A stretch of 64,000 nucleotides of DNA from Pelecanus crispus (GCF_030463565.1 NC_134656.1:4388501-4452500), one strand, 5' to 3'; shown: positions 1 through 16,309, numbered from the stretch's first letter. The notes: a model not told the origin generated them from the sequence alone. Made by a program: numbers and translations.

Positions 1-367
1 GGGAGGGCGAGGGGGGGCACTGAGCAGGGGAGATGGATTGTGCTGTGGCGCTGAGATGAGTGCGGAGAAGCTATACATTAATCATCGCGAGAGGGGAGGG
101 AGACGCGGAAAATCCTACAGCTCTATCAGGAGGAAGCGTTTGCTGTTGTGAAACGATTCTGCTGCAAAGGGCCCGGCGCGCCTGCGGCTCGCTCCGAGCT
201 TGCTCCCTGCTCGGGAGCTGATCTGTCCCGCTGCCGGCTGGGGAATCCCAGCTCCCAGGCTCCAGGGTTTAGGCTGGGAACGCCCGACCCTTGGCATCCA
301 GTGCCCTCTCTGCTTTGCACCGACATGCAAAGCTTTAATGCCTCATTAACTCTGTCTCCCTGTGCAG

Positions 368-615
368 GATCTGCCCTGTGCGGGAAAGGAGGACGCCGTA
401 AATAATAACCTGAGCATCACGGCTGCCATCTGAGCAGAGGGGAGTGCCCGTGCGCGTACGGCCGAGGCCGGTCCCCGTGGGGTACCCTCGCTTGTCCTTA
501 GCGCCTTTCGGTTCACACCGGGATTAAGAGGGATGCTGCTGCTCCGGCTAATGAGTGTGCCTGGCGCGGTGCTGCCGTCGCTGTGGCTGGAAGAAGCGCC
601 AGGGCTATTTTCAAG
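368..615 (+). other. Exon-like segment with strong splice signals (candidate non-coding or first-coding exon)
   Basis: A pyrimidine tract and CAG (TCTGTCTCCCTGTGCAG, ending at 367) precede a 248-base segment that ends TTTTCAAG|GTGAGT, a near-ideal donor at 616. Reading from the acceptor, all three plus frames soon meet stops, so it could only be non-coding or 5' UTR sequence with a late start. An ATG at 533 opens a frame that stays open to the donor and begins with a leucine-rich stretch (MLLLRLMSVPGAVLPSLWL). There is no transcript evidence. Chance matches to both splice signals are possible in 64 kb. Confidence 0.25.
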
Positions 616-800
616 GTGAGTAGCCAAAGGAGCTACTCAGCCAGGCACACGGTTCCCACAGGTGTCCGTATGTCCCCGTGTCCCCTGTCTGTCCCACATA
701 CATCTTGGTCCTTTGCAGCACTTCCAGTCCTGCTTGGAAGAGGGAGATGGATGGCTGCGCAACAGAGCAGATCACGGGGCCTTCTCTGCAATGAATTTAC

Positions 801-831
801 ATAATAATAATAATCATCATCATCATCATCC
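801..831. repeat. (AAT)n(CAT)n microsatellite
   Basis: Four AAT units run directly into six ATC/CAT units. In one frame it reads as a short histidine run, which is not evidence of a protein. Confidence 0.9.
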
Positions 832-3017
832 AGGAAAAGAAGCCAAAGCTGTCTCAGGGCTCCTGTGAGCACCAGTATGTGCCAGCGCTGGGCAGAAGGG
901 ACGCGCACGCCAAGGGACTGCGAAGGCAAAATGCTCAGCTGAAGCACGCTTCCGCTCGCCCACAGGACCTCGTGGTGTCATTAGTCACAGACGAGCAAAT
1001 TTTTCATTACATGTGGAAGGAATGTGGAAAAAAAAAAAAAAAAGGGCTTTGGGGTTTTTATCTTTTTTTAAAAAATTTTTTGAGACAAGGAGACAGCCAG
1101 GCCAGTGGTTAATAAAAGCATTTAGTCTTCCTGATGCTTCCTCCGCCCCCACCTGGAGGCTGTTTTGACAGTAGTGTAATACTCATACAGAGTTTTGGTT
1201 GGGGTTGTTTTTTTTTTTTGTTACCTAAAACTGCTTAATGTGTCTGTTAACTCAGGTTTTGGTTAGAAAACTGCTCTCTATTTAAAAAGATTTTTGGGGA
1301 AAAAAGGTCTTGGCAATGCAGAGGTTTTAGTTTGGAAAACAAAGAAAAGTTCATTTATTGGAGAAAAAAAAAAAAATCCTTGCGTGCTTCGGTTTGATCT
1401 GAACCAAATTCTGCTGCAAATTCTGGCATCTGCCTTTGACTTGGGAGAAAAAACCCCCAACCCAAGAGTCTACAATAATAACTGTAATAATGCTATTATT
1501 TTTAATTTTGGTACAAAAGTCCATGGATTTAGGGGAGGATGGCTGTTTCCATCAGCTTAGTAAAACTATTCACATGGTCAAAGTTAAGCACGCAGCTAAA
1601 TCATTTGAGGAACAAGACTTTCTGCAGGCAGATAAGAGCCTAATACCATGATGATGAGAGCCCAGACTTCCACAGATAGCAGAAACTAATATTTGTGATG
1701 CAACAGTCTTGCATTATTCAGTAGTTAAAGATAATTCTAAGAAATAGAACAGCTTGAGAATTAGCAAAACTAGCAATAAAATATTCTTAGTTGACTCTGG
1801 GGGGAAGTAAATTGCCATGTACAGGATTTGCATGCATCTTAATGTTTATTAAAAACGAGACAGCGCCGCTTCCCGCACGCTGGGCTGGAACCGCTCCACG
1901 GTTTGCCGGAACCGCACGTCCTTCGCGGCCCTTGCTCAGGCCCAGGGTGAGCCTGGGACCTGCTGAGGCCTCTCGCTAACTCGTGGCATATGTGGGTTGG
2001 CGCTGGGACGAGGGTGACGGAGACCCAACGATCCGCTCAGGCCCTGCAGAAGTCCCCGGGATGACGGGAGCCTTCGCCGCCAGCGCTAATTGCTAATTGC
2101 GTGCCAGGCAATTGCTGCTCAGCCTTGCAGCGGGGTGTTCGTGTCCCCTCCCAGGGCTCTCGGTGAAACATCAAGGGAAAAGCAGCTTTAGAAAAGCAAG
2201 AAGCTGCTGGCCCTAAAGGAGGCGCATGCAGAGACGTGCTGCTGTACTCAGGAACGCTAACGTGAAGGAGCGCGCACACTCTCTGCCACACGCACAGCAG
2301 CGTCTCCACTCATGGCTTCACTCCTGCAAGTGCAGGGAAGGTGCGGAAATGCAACTGGGAGCAGCAAGCTCAGGCTTCCTCCGCTGGGCGTCAGCAGGTC
2401 CTGGGTGCCCAGTCATTCCCTAGACTTTCCCGAACCATTCCGGTTCCCTGGCAGCAAAAGGGCTGGCTGCTCTTCTGTGTTCTGCAGCTCACGCGCACGA
2501 GCGGCAGGGCAGCGGGCAGGCCAAGGGGCTGGGCGCCCTGATGCCGCGGCTGCGGTGGCTACCAACCTGCTGGCAAGCAAAGCCCCGCCGAAAGCGCCTG
2601 AATTGTGCTCAAGCACGAAGAGCGCGTGTCGCAGGAGCGAAATCGCCAGCTGGGTGATTTGCACCAACAGTTTAGTGCAGCACAAATACGTCCGCATTGG
2701 GCTGCAGGAGGAACCTGCACCACCACCTCCTCGCTGCTCGAAACAACTACGTGGGCTGAGGGTGAGCCCCACTTCTTGCTTTAACGAATGCAGATTTCCC
2801 ACCACCAGACAAGTGCAGAAGCACCTGGGATCTCCAACCCCCCCACCCATGTCTGTGTACGTGGGCACACACCTGCAACCAGGCCACCGTCTACTGGTTT
2901 ACTGCAAGAGTAAGTCTGCCGTTAGTGGTGAGGGAGCTGGGGTGTGCATTTGGGGAAGGAAAATGAAATTAAAAAATGTAAAAAAAAAAATCAAGTGAGA
3001 CTATTCAAAAGGGGGAC

Positions 3018-3029
3018 TTTATTTTTATT
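3018..3029 (-). promoter_or_regulatory. Distal poly(A) signal doublet (AATAAAAATAAA)
   Basis: Two abutting AATAAA hexamers on the minus strand. Beyond them, at 2955-2995, the minus strand is T-rich (a run of nine to ten T, then TTTTTTAATTT), a plausible downstream element. This makes it the best candidate for the distal 3' end of CDH4. No cleavage position can be read from sequence. Confidence 0.5.
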
Positions 3030-4966
3030 ACACTGGAGCCGGGCGTCAGTGCGCCAGTTCAGCTTTGATACACAATAAATCAGCAAAGCTGTTACTCAGT
3101 TTGGAAACCAAGATTGCAGTGGCACTAAAAACACATTGAAAACATTTACTTTCTTCCCTTTTTTTTTTTCCTCTTTTGTTTTTGGTACAAAAATGGTACA
3201 AACAACAATACAAAATATTTGTGCTGTTGACGGTTACAAAAAAAGGTTTTTGAACTGGGTTAACGGACGCAAACTGCTTTTGTGCTTCAGCGTGAATACA
3301 GCAGAATAGCAGAAGTCTTCCTTGAGAACAACCACAGTCATGCGGGCTGCTACACAGCTTCTCCATCATAAAAGGAAGCATGCAAAATCATAATTAAAAT
3401 TAAAAAAAAAAAAAAAGAAAGAGAAAGTGCTCCAATTATACATCTATATGTTGTTGTTTTTTCCCCTATTTGATTTGTAGCTTCAAGCACTAACTACATT
3501 ATGTACACACTGTGTGAGCAACTGTATATAGGGTAGGGTGTACTGGAGACAACTTTTATTTTCCCCATGAAACTGAGTTAACTTTGCGTGGGAGACACCT
3601 ACGTTGTCTAGCTGCTGTTTTAAACATATGCATTCATCATTATAAAGCATTCCCCCTCCCCAACATTTTTTTTTTCCACACTTACAATGAAGAGCTCCAA
3701 AAGACATCACAAATAAAAGTCCCGTATTTTACCTTTAATATGTTTTTTTTTTTGAGACTAAACAAAGTTGCAATCTTGGCATATTGTGTTGTACAGACCC
3801 TGCACTGACCATTACCTTTCCCCAATGCCCAAACATCTACCCTATGCGAAGCAGCTGCAGGCGACAGAGCCATCTCCTAAGTCCCGCTTATTCCTGGAGG
3901 CTGGATTCAGACCCAACTATCCCTAAAAACCCCTTGGAAGAGGCCCGAAGCAGCTCAGCTGCAGGGCAGTGAACTCCCCACTGCTGCCTTACCACTGGCA
4001 ACAGCATTGCCTGGTCCAGCAAAAAAGGGGGGAAAAAAAAAAATATATGGAAAATGCAAAACCAGAAGGAAAACTATGACTAGCACGTAGGGCACCTAGA
4101 AGGGACTTGCCTATTTACTGTCATGATTCCCCCGCTGAGTCTCATCGCCTTGCAAAGCGTTTCCGTGACGGATGCTTCTCCCTGTTTACAGGCTACACAA
4201 CAAACAGACCGGACGGGGGCTGCCCCGAGGCCACGCTTTGCCGGAGGCGGCCGCGGGTGCAGCAGTGCCGGTGCCTGGCCTGGGGACGTGCGGTCTTCAT
4301 GCCGGGGAGGCAGCGAGGCCACAGGAGGCGGCCGGCGTGCCCCGACACCCTGGGAGCTCATCGTCCCCATCCCTCAGCGCCGAGAGGTGCGGTGGTGTCC
4401 CCTGGCAGTGCCGCGGTAGGGGGTGACGGGGTGGGACGCTGCTATTTTGGGGACGGGCTCCCCTCCACCTGCCTGAAAGCCAGTCCTTCCCCACTGCCTC
4501 ATGGCGTGCAGAGAGCAGGGGCTCGAATGCGCGGGCACTGCTTTAATTAGTTTAACGCTTTCGTTCAGATTAGTTAGAGAACAAGGACTCTGGTCTCAAT
4601 GCATTAACCACTTCTGTGGCCTTCAAAAAACCAGCGACTGCACGCTCAGCCACAGTTGCTGTTTCCCCACCCCGGCTCCTCGTAAGCCACTGTCACCTCC
4701 AGCTGCGAATGCAGTGCCATGGCACATCCGCGAGGGTCGGCGTGGGGGGACAGAGCAATGGCACAGCCACCTTTTCGTGGGACCCCTTGGATTAATGAAG
4801 TTTCCTTCGCTGCGCTACAAACCACAACTAATATTAACAAGCCGAGAAGTTTGCAAGAAGCGACCTGTTCTCATCGCTCGACGTGCTCCGCGCTTACCTT
4901 CTGCCGGTCCCACTGTGAGGAAAGCGGCCTGAGGCTGCTGCTACTTAGGGGGCCATAAAGCTCAGT

Positions 4967-5042
4967 GGTGGAGGATGCGGGGAGGAGGAGGAGGAAGAAG
5001 GGGAGGAGGAAGAGGGAGAGAAGGAGGAAGAGGAGGAGGTCC
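4967..5042. repeat. Purine-only (GGA/GAA)n tract
   Basis: About 75 bases of nearly uninterrupted purines built from GGA, GGAAGA and GGGAGA units on the plus strand. It lies in the putative 3' UTR, where the transcript would carry a C/U-rich tract. Confidence 0.85.
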
Positions 5043-7135
5043 TGCAGAGGGAGAGTGAGCAGAACTGGGTCAAAAGACAATAAATTAATTGGTTTGATTT
5101 ATAGGCTTGTGGGGTTGGAATGGCTGGATTGCAAGTGCTGCAGAAAAAGTATCCGCTGATTTAAAAAAAAAGTCACCAATGGAAACAGGTTGGTTTATTT
5201 TTAATCACTCCAACAGTTTTGTTTAACTTAGGTTGCACAAATGTTCTTAAAGACCTGAACTGTTCAGACAAGCTGCAGTCTGACAGCGTCTCCTTCATGG
5301 CCAAGCAGCTCCTCTGGCCGCACGTCCCGTGCCCCGGTGACGGCGGGGCGATGCGCGCTGCCCACCGCCCACCGGCCCCTCCGGCCCCGGCCCCGCAGCA
5401 GCCGTCCCACACCGCCGCCATCCCCGGCCCTGCCTGAAATCCATCACCCCAGCCAAAGCCGCCGCGGGCACCAAGCACCAAGCGCTCTGGAGCAGGGATT
5501 TAGCTACTGCTCTTGGCTAAGCAGTGCCAGGGAGATCGCACGGCACGGCTTAGAGCGCAGACCCAGCCAGCCGGCACCACGGGATCCGCACGAGCGCCCC
5601 AGGAGCTGCGCGGAGCCGGCAGGCAGCGGCAGCAACCCGACGGATGGAGAACCGTCGGCATCGCCTCGGCCCTCGAGCCGCGTTCTTCTCCTGAGTCGGT
5701 GATGAGGTTACGGTGACGGACACAGAACACTGACGGGTAGTCATCGGCAAGAAACACTAAGTGTATTTTTATTACTCACTACTTCTGCTGTGACCGGCCA
5801 GTTTCTGCAGAGGTGCAAAGCCCAGATGGTGAAATACTCCAGCCCGTGGCTTTTCCGAAGGAAAAGGGGAAGAATCAAGACTGCCCGTGGGTAAAGAGCA
5901 GAGGCTGCAGGGCAACGCAGCCCCCCATGCCGGGCGGCTGGCGGACAGGGGCTGCGAGGTTTGCTGAGGGTGGCCGGGAGGAGGTGGACAGTATGTGGCA
6001 GATGCAAACTAAGACTTTCATAGTGGTCGCACAAGACAACCGAGTTCCCAGCTACGGAACAGGCATTTGGAAAGGCGCAGGTGCCGGCAGTCTGCCAGGC
6101 ACCGCGCTTCACCCCGGCCAAGGCGTGGGCTGCTCGCGCCCGCAGCGCAACGTCCTCGCCTTGCTGCTCCCATCGGAGCCGTCCCTCTCCCGAGGTCCGA
6201 GCCATTGCCTCCTGGTTTCCTCAAGAAACTTGGGTGAGCGTGTGTTCGCTCTCTGAGCTGTGAAAGGACAAACTGACCCATCGACTGACCGACCGACTGA
6301 CTGACCAAGACAAAAACAGAAAAATCACATCCTTGGTAGTTCGTAACACACTGGTAACGTTGGAGTCCCCTCGGGCAGACTTTTACCACGTTCCACTTCA
6401 TACAAGACACATTTCAAATGCTCATTAATTTACAGAAATTGCATTTTATAGAAAATATGATACAGTGAAATATAAAATGCACTAGGAGCATTTCAAAAAT
6501 CTATAGAGACGATCTTGCAGCCTAGTATACCCTCTGAAACGACGTCCACTCATCACCGCAAGCTCTCGTCCTCTCATTCTCCCGCTCTCATGTGCACGCG
6601 CTCGCTCCCCCCGCCCCCCCTTTAACTCTTAGCATTCAACTTGAGAATTAATCGAGATATCAAAAAAAGCGGGATTATCCCCTGGATAATCACCTTCCAA
6701 TACTGTGCACATTCTTGGATTTAAATGAAAATATATCTAAGCACTTTTACAAGTTTTAGCGAACCCACTGCAAAATCGTCTGCAGAATATAAAACACAGG
6801 TAATCCAAGATTTCATAGCACATTAATTAAGTGGCTCATAATCCATTAAATGTGGTTTATATTACACATCCATGCAGTCTAAATCATTTTACAAACATTA
6901 GACATAAACCCACTAGTCCAAATCAGTAAAGGAAAGATGTAATAAAAAAAGCTAATAACTATTTGTTATTGGTTAAACTGACCCTACATATAAACTAGGT
7001 AGTATGCTACCATTTATAATACTGATGTCGAATTACGCCTGGATGCTGCAAAACCTCTTGCTTACTTGGCAATGCTTTAGTATATTAACCACAAGATACT
7101 TAACAGGCCCTCGTTGCACTTCTCCAAAAAAAACA

Positions 7136-7141
7136 TTTATT
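7136..7141 (-). promoter_or_regulatory. Candidate proximal poly(A) signal AATAAA
   Basis: Minus-strand AATAAA about 1.3 kb after the stop codon, in an AT-rich stretch (minus strand CTGTAATAAATG). If used it would give a 3' UTR of about 1.3 kb that excludes the CpG-rich blocks. Further hexamers occur at 5768-5773, 5194-5199 and 3555-3560. Confidence 0.3.
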
Positions 7142-7783
7142 ACAGATAGCAGCGCCTACCCATCGAAGAGAAAGGACACACATTAGCTGAGTTACACGAT
7201 GTTGTTGAGCTTTGGCTACTAATGCTCCAAGGCATTAATATCGTACTAGACTAACTTCATACTTACGGATGGCAAAAGTGCTGACAAACTCTTCCTGCCC
7301 TTAGCACTGCCCCGGCCTCGAGTGGAGCCGCTACACAAATCCCTGCCTTACGCGAGGAAAACAGCATCGGCTTTCGGGCTGGCAGGCATCCTCGGAGATG
7401 CGGGACACCAGCACCCAACCCCGCGGGTATTCATGTCACTCAAGAGGTCGTGGGAGCCAAAACACGCCGATAGCATAAAAACAAACAAATGGGCCTTTGG
7501 TCATTTCACCATTTACTTTGTAGGGTTTAGGCAAGGGCTGTCGGAGATTTCTGTTGCAATAACCAAAGGCTTTAGCGATGCTATAGTTCTATGCAGCTAC
7601 ATTGAGTGTGACCAGGTGATGGCAAAGCCCCCAGTCGGTATTTTGCATCTGATAACACTGAATTATATACAACACGATGACTAGTTCACCACCTGCTGAG
7701 GCTTAAAGATGGCTGTTAAGATTTCGACTCAAAACATCTTCCCCCCCATCCTCCTCCACCCCAAGAATGAGTCACCCCCTTGC

Positions 7784-7802
7784 AAAAAAAAAAAAAAAAA
7801 AA
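7784..7802. repeat. Poly(A) run
   Basis: About 19 A on the plus strand (U run in the CDH4 transcript), followed by AAGGC and a shorter A run. Confidence 0.85.
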
Positions 7803-8339
7803 GGCAAAAAAGAAACAATCTCCACAGTTCCTTTTTGTTAACTCCTTCCCAGCTAGAACTGGCTTAGGGTCACAGGGAGTGCTGCCCAGGATGGTTGTAT
7901 GTTTGTTTTCATCACTCCTGAGATTGAAGGGAATCTGATACATGCACCAAAAGGCACTTTCAAATATATATATATATATTTTAAAAACAGTGCTTCTGTT
8001 CTAAGAAATTCAAGTTAAGACAGAGTGCCTTTCACTCTCTTTAGTCATAAAGCAGATAAACGAGCAATATCCCAGCTGACATTAAAAAAACCAAACCAAA
8101 ACAACAAAAAAAAAAAACCTGCAGCAGAGACAAGTGTTCATGCGAGACAGCTCAATATTCTAAAAAAGAAATTGGAAAGGAAAAAAAAAAGGAAAAAAAA
8201 AAGAAACCTCCTATATCACCACTAAAAATAACAATACAGTCAGCAGGGGATATTAATTAAAAAAGCTGCCACATCTGTACAGTTCTTGCTTCTGCATCGG
8301 CTCTTTTTGTTAATGTTGTCGTCTGTGGGTTTGTTTTCT

Positions 8340-8367
8340 TTTTAAATTGTTTTGTGTTTTTTTTTCT

Positions 8368-8397
<30 letters not shown>
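8340..8397. repeat. T-rich tract just after the CDH4 stop codon
   Basis: Plus-strand T runs with CTT interruptions, ending in an unbroken T run, within 90 bases of the stop codon. In the transcript this is an A-rich tract at the start of the 3' UTR, which could act as an internal priming site for oligo-dT. Confidence 0.85.
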
Positions 8398-8403
<6 letters not shown>

Positions 8404-8421
8404 AAATAACGTGAGGTCAGT

Positions 8422-10255
<1,834 letters not shown>

Positions 10256-10420
10256 CTCATTAATAAAGTCACCAATATCCCCGGGATGCGGGATTACTGG
10301 TCTTATAGGATACTGCGGTTCAGCACCAATGGGTCTTTCATCCACCCTTCTGACTCCAGGTGTCTTGTTCAGCACGTGATCCATGGTCTCTGGCTGCTGG
10401 AGCTGGCTTAAATCGTAATC
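10256..10420 (-). CDS. CDH4: CDH4 exon 15: cytoplasmic domain, middle part
   Basis: Encodes 55 residues from [17 protein letters not shown] to [12 protein letters not shown], phase 0 at both ends. The acceptor is TTGTCACAG and the donor GAG|GTATGT. It joins the juxtamembrane segment to the beta-catenin-binding segment. The stretch between LQQPE and GVRRVDERP is the least conserved part of the tail among cadherins and here differs from N-cadherin, while [15 protein letters not shown] and GDIGDFINE are strongly family-like. No odd features. Confidence 0.96.
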
Positions 10421-12538
<2,118 letters not shown>

Positions 12539-12855
12539 TCACACGGCGTGAAGCCAAGCTGCCTGTGTCAGCGCGTGGTGGTGTGTCCTAACGCCTCGCC
12601 TGCCCTCTTCCGCCATGGACAACCTCACTGGCTGCTAGTAAGAGGAATAAAATTTTATCCTATTTCATGTTCTAATTTATAAGGGAGAGATTAGTGAGAG
12701 CCGTAAATACTGTGACAGGCCTCCACTACAAACATTTCTTTAAGATCCATCACGAATGCTGATTGAGCTGATGTTTATCAGAAGTCAAACACACAATCAA
12801 AGGAAAAACAAACAGAAAGTGTGAAAACTGATGCTTTCTGAAAATATTTGATCTA

Positions 12856-12920
12856 AATCCTGAATTTTCAGGATTAGATTTCCACCTTTATTTTATTCAG
12901 GGGCATAAAATAAAGGTGGA
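12856..12920. repeat. Two adjacent perfect hairpins in intron 13
   Basis: First hairpin: AATCCTGAA, a TT loop and TTCAGGATT (12856-12875). Second: TCCACCTTTATTTTAT (12881-12896), an 8-base loop and ATAAAATAAAGGTGGA (12905-12920), 16 of 16 paired. Five bases separate them. The second arm carries AATAAA, and because the arms are complementary the hexamer occurs on both strands. They lie 350-420 bases upstream of exon 14. Function is unknown. Confidence 0.85.
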
Positions 12921-15779
12921 GGAAAGAGAGCTGCAGAGGTGCCGAGAAGCAAACAGGTACAGATGACCAGCACCTTTGCACGAGCGGCTGTTCCACCAGC
13001 GTGACACAGTGATGCCTGTTCAGGTCACGAGCCCTGGCCATGGCGGTCGTTTTGCTGTTGTCTGCAGTATGCCACACAAGACTGGTTTGGGGAGGGTAGG
13101 TAATACTGGGTCGCGGAATCTGATTCGGGCTACTTATACTCTTTTTTCTTGAGTGTGGGAGGATTTCGAGACTTCCAAGATCACATTAGCCGGGACATCA
13201 GCATATGCATTTGGCTGTCGACTTGCAAAGCAGATCTAAGATCATTTGAAACCCTTTCAGAGAGCAGGGCTAGCTTTGCAGAACAAGGGAGAGCAGATCT
13301 GGTAGCACACAGCCAACCTCCTCAGGCATCAGCATTTACATGCCAGGCCCTGGCTAATCTCTCCCAGTACGGTAACAGAGAGAGATGAACAGTTCTTGAA
13401 TCATGAGAAATCTTCCCCCACTCAAACAACTGTATCCAAACGGAACGCTGGCTCCCTGCTCCACAAGCTCCTTCTTCAAAGGGCCACCCACGTCCCAGAG
13501 GCTGTGCGCTCCCTGTGACTTACTGCATGGAAGTTGCTCTGGGAACTTAAGTCTCCACTAACATAAGGCCACCAGATCTTGCCTTCTTCAAGAACCTGTT
13601 AATACGTTAGCTTTCATTCTCATACTCAGTAGCTGCAAATAATGCCACCAAAAATGAAATTAAGCCTGGACAGCTGATGCAGTTACACGTCCATGTGTCT
13701 GCTTTCCCTCTGTTCTCCACATGAGCCACACACGGGGCTGTGACGGTGGCGATCTGCAGCAGAAGGGCGAGATGGACGGACAGCGGACGTGGGAATGTGT
13801 CATCCAGGTTCATTTCACTTGGGTCAACCTCTGACCTTGCCAAAACAATGCAGCCAACACAACCAAACCCAGCCAGGACCTAAGATCCCAAACTCTCTTT
13901 GTGTTCTTTAGCCGCATAAGGAGAACAAGCAGCTGCTGTTCCCCACCGTCTCATACCTTGCCGGGTTTTCTTTGCCCTTGCGCCACTTCACCGAGGGCAA
14001 AGATGGAGAAGAGACCGGACCCTGGGAATGTGGGTGGGCGGCCCAGCCTGCAGCCCCACTGCGTGGGGAGGTGGTTTGGAGGATCTGAGTTTTTTCCCCC
14101 AGCACCAAAGTGTTTATACGCAACAGGAATTCAGTGAAGTGAGCTGAAGAAGACCGGACAGCTAATTACTGCCATTGTGTGCCAATTGGCTGCCATCCCT
14201 GCCTGCCAGCTAACAGAATTGTTTTCAGATAGTTCAGCATTTCTTTAATGCTTATCCTAGATCTATTCAAGAGAGAAAAAAGAAAAAGAAAGAAAATGTA
14301 ACTCTTATCTGCAATATAAAACCTCAGCTATTTAGCAGACTATTGAAGTCCTTTTCTCGTTGTTCCTTTTCAAGTCTCTCACAACAAGATACCTGCCTGG
14401 TCCACAAAGACAATATTATAATGGTTACCAGGGTTTATCTTTTTCTTTCCTTTTTTTTTTTTTTTTTTAAATGCTACTTTTTCATGCACTTGTGGAAAAA
14501 AACCGTGCCATTAACGCCTTTACAGCTACCTTTAAAAAAAAAAAGACCTTCAAAGTGTCAATAGCGGATGTAGTGCACTCTCCTTCCTTTTATTCACTCT
14601 GCAGAATGGGAAGTGCTATTACTGCTGTTAGACCCATTTTCACTCTGCATGTAGTTTTCCTTGAAATCTATTGTCTTCACCCTTCACAATTTTTTATTGC
14701 ATTGCTCTTCTAAATGTGTTATTCGTGCAGCTAATACATCAGGTATCAGGAAGAAGAAAAAACCTTTGAGTGAAGGTAAAGCCAGAAACTTCCTTCACCT
14801 GAGCAACCTCAGATCTGTCCCCTTGCTGCTTCTTCCTTTTAAAGCCATCAAACTTTGACCTGCTGACTCTAAAATGGACAAATAGCACAAAAAATCCTGC
14901 ATCTCCCTTTTTCCAGGCTATTCAGAGGTCACGATATAAAACAGATAGAAAGGAGGCAAAACACTGGAAGGATGTAACTGGAAAACTGCTCATCGCAAAT
15001 TACATTTTTCATCACTGATACAGTGCTTTGCAGCTCTTGAAGATAAAAAAGAAGTCAATTAGAATTACAATGAATGTAAAAATAAGCTTTTGCAATAAAA
15101 ACCATAATTTAAAATGGGATAATATATCTGAAAATGAAAAGAGGAATCTCCTAAATCAAATGTCCTTCAGCTGAAGTTAATTTCAGTCAATAGGATTTTC
15201 AACTGTTTAAATCATATTTTAGCACTGGATTTATACGAGAGCAGCAAAAAGAAGGCTCGTGTTTTACCACCTCTGTGGCTTCCAGTGCAAACTTTTAGCC
15301 CACCGGCAGCAGCACACCTGCACGCCCCAGCGTACCAAACGTGGCGGGACTGACGGAACATCACATCTTCTTCTGGGTGTGCAATTGTGGAGCATTTGCA
15401 ACAAATGCCCTCGCTGAAGGGAGCAGCCTGAAACATTTTGCTGCTGGGACCCCACACCCATTGAAGGACAGAAACTGTGCATCGTGGCTATGCATGGGGA
15501 TGCTTCCACTGGCTCGGATGGGCTGGATGAGGAGCGGGGACTGCAGGGCCACAAACACCCGGCTTTCTTGCTCGCTCTCCAGACTGATAAGGTAAATCAA
15601 TTATACAACAATATATTCCCATTGCTGGCCCAGGAGGGTGGATGTTTGCCCAGAGATGACCCATTCTCTTAATGTACCATATCATATCCACATTAGGTGA
15701 CATTTGTAGCATACGTCGCTCTGTCTGTTCTCTGTTTAAACACATTGGGGGTAAATATTAAGTGTGATTTAGCACCATA

Positions 15780-15803
15780 ACTCCCATTAGCTTTAATGGG
15801 AGT
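15780..15803. repeat. Perfect 10-bp inverted repeat ACTCCCATTA / TAATGGGAGT
   Basis: Arms 15780-15789 and 15794-15803 around the loop GCTT. Similar CCCATT..AATGGG palindromes are common in amniote genomes as debris of an old repeat, by recall, so this is probably a relic and not a functional hairpin. Confidence 0.7.
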
Positions 15804-16309
15804 CCCATGGTTTTATCCTGTGTTTCTTGATGAATATTTACCTCATTGTTCATTTCAGCCCTCATTTTTATCTATTCCTACTGTGCCAACTCCTGCTTGA
15901 AGCTATAATGATATCATTTTTATTTTTAAGTGTGTGCACACATGCTTATTGGCAATGCTCATGAAAGCCCGGGACTAACAGCGTTGCTGGGCAAAAGGGA
16001 TGGCTTTGCCTCGAGCAAAGGGATGGCCAGCCCTTCTCCATAATGCACCCCTAGCCCTCCAGTGCTCCTGACAAAGTGGGGATCCTTCCTCTAAAAACAC
16101 TCACAATCCACCACGATTCTCCAATCTGTTGTCATTTTACAGGCAACGGGAATAACTACCGTTCTTCTTTTCCTGTGAACAACCAGAAAACCACAGCTAC
16201 GCACTGGCTCTGCCAGGGATGAGCCAGACTCTCATAACCAGTGCATCTGGTACTGGGAACCAGTATATCCACAGCCAGCCAGGGACCTGAGAGTACAGGG
16301 GAGTCTACC

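Larger units (their letters stand above)
1..2999. other. GC-rich sequence beyond the CDH4 3' end, no recognised gene
   Basis: CpG-rich at 160-600, 1860-2050 and 2400-2650; AT-rich with A and T runs at 1020-1500. The longest open frame (2312-2998, plus strand) is alanine/arginine/serine-rich low-complexity translation with no domain I recognise. In human the next gene past CDH4 is TAF4, convergent with it; nothing here reads as TAF4 coding sequence. An exon-like segment on the plus strand is listed separately. Confidence 0.6.
3000..8421 (-). other. CDH4: Putative CDH4 3' untranslated region
   Basis: Starts directly after the stop codon and is inferred to run to a cleavage site near 3000, about 5.4 kb. 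The parts at 3000-4100 and 6400-8420 are AT-rich with runs of A and T, as expected of a long neural 3' UTR. Between them lie GC- and CpG-rich blocks (about 4200-4450, 5330-5700 and 5900-6200) that fit a UTR poorly. Several minus-strand AATAAA hexamers (7136-7141, 5768-5773, 5194-5199, 3555-3560, 3018-3029) allow shorter forms. The far end is an inference; a UTR ending near 7100 or 5750 is also possible. Confidence 0.55.

Noticed and set aside
2312..2998. 228-codon plus-strand open frame past the CDH4 3' end
   Set aside because: Alanine-, arginine- and serine-rich translation of GC-rich DNA, no domain, and it ends in a lysine run encoded by an A-rich tract.
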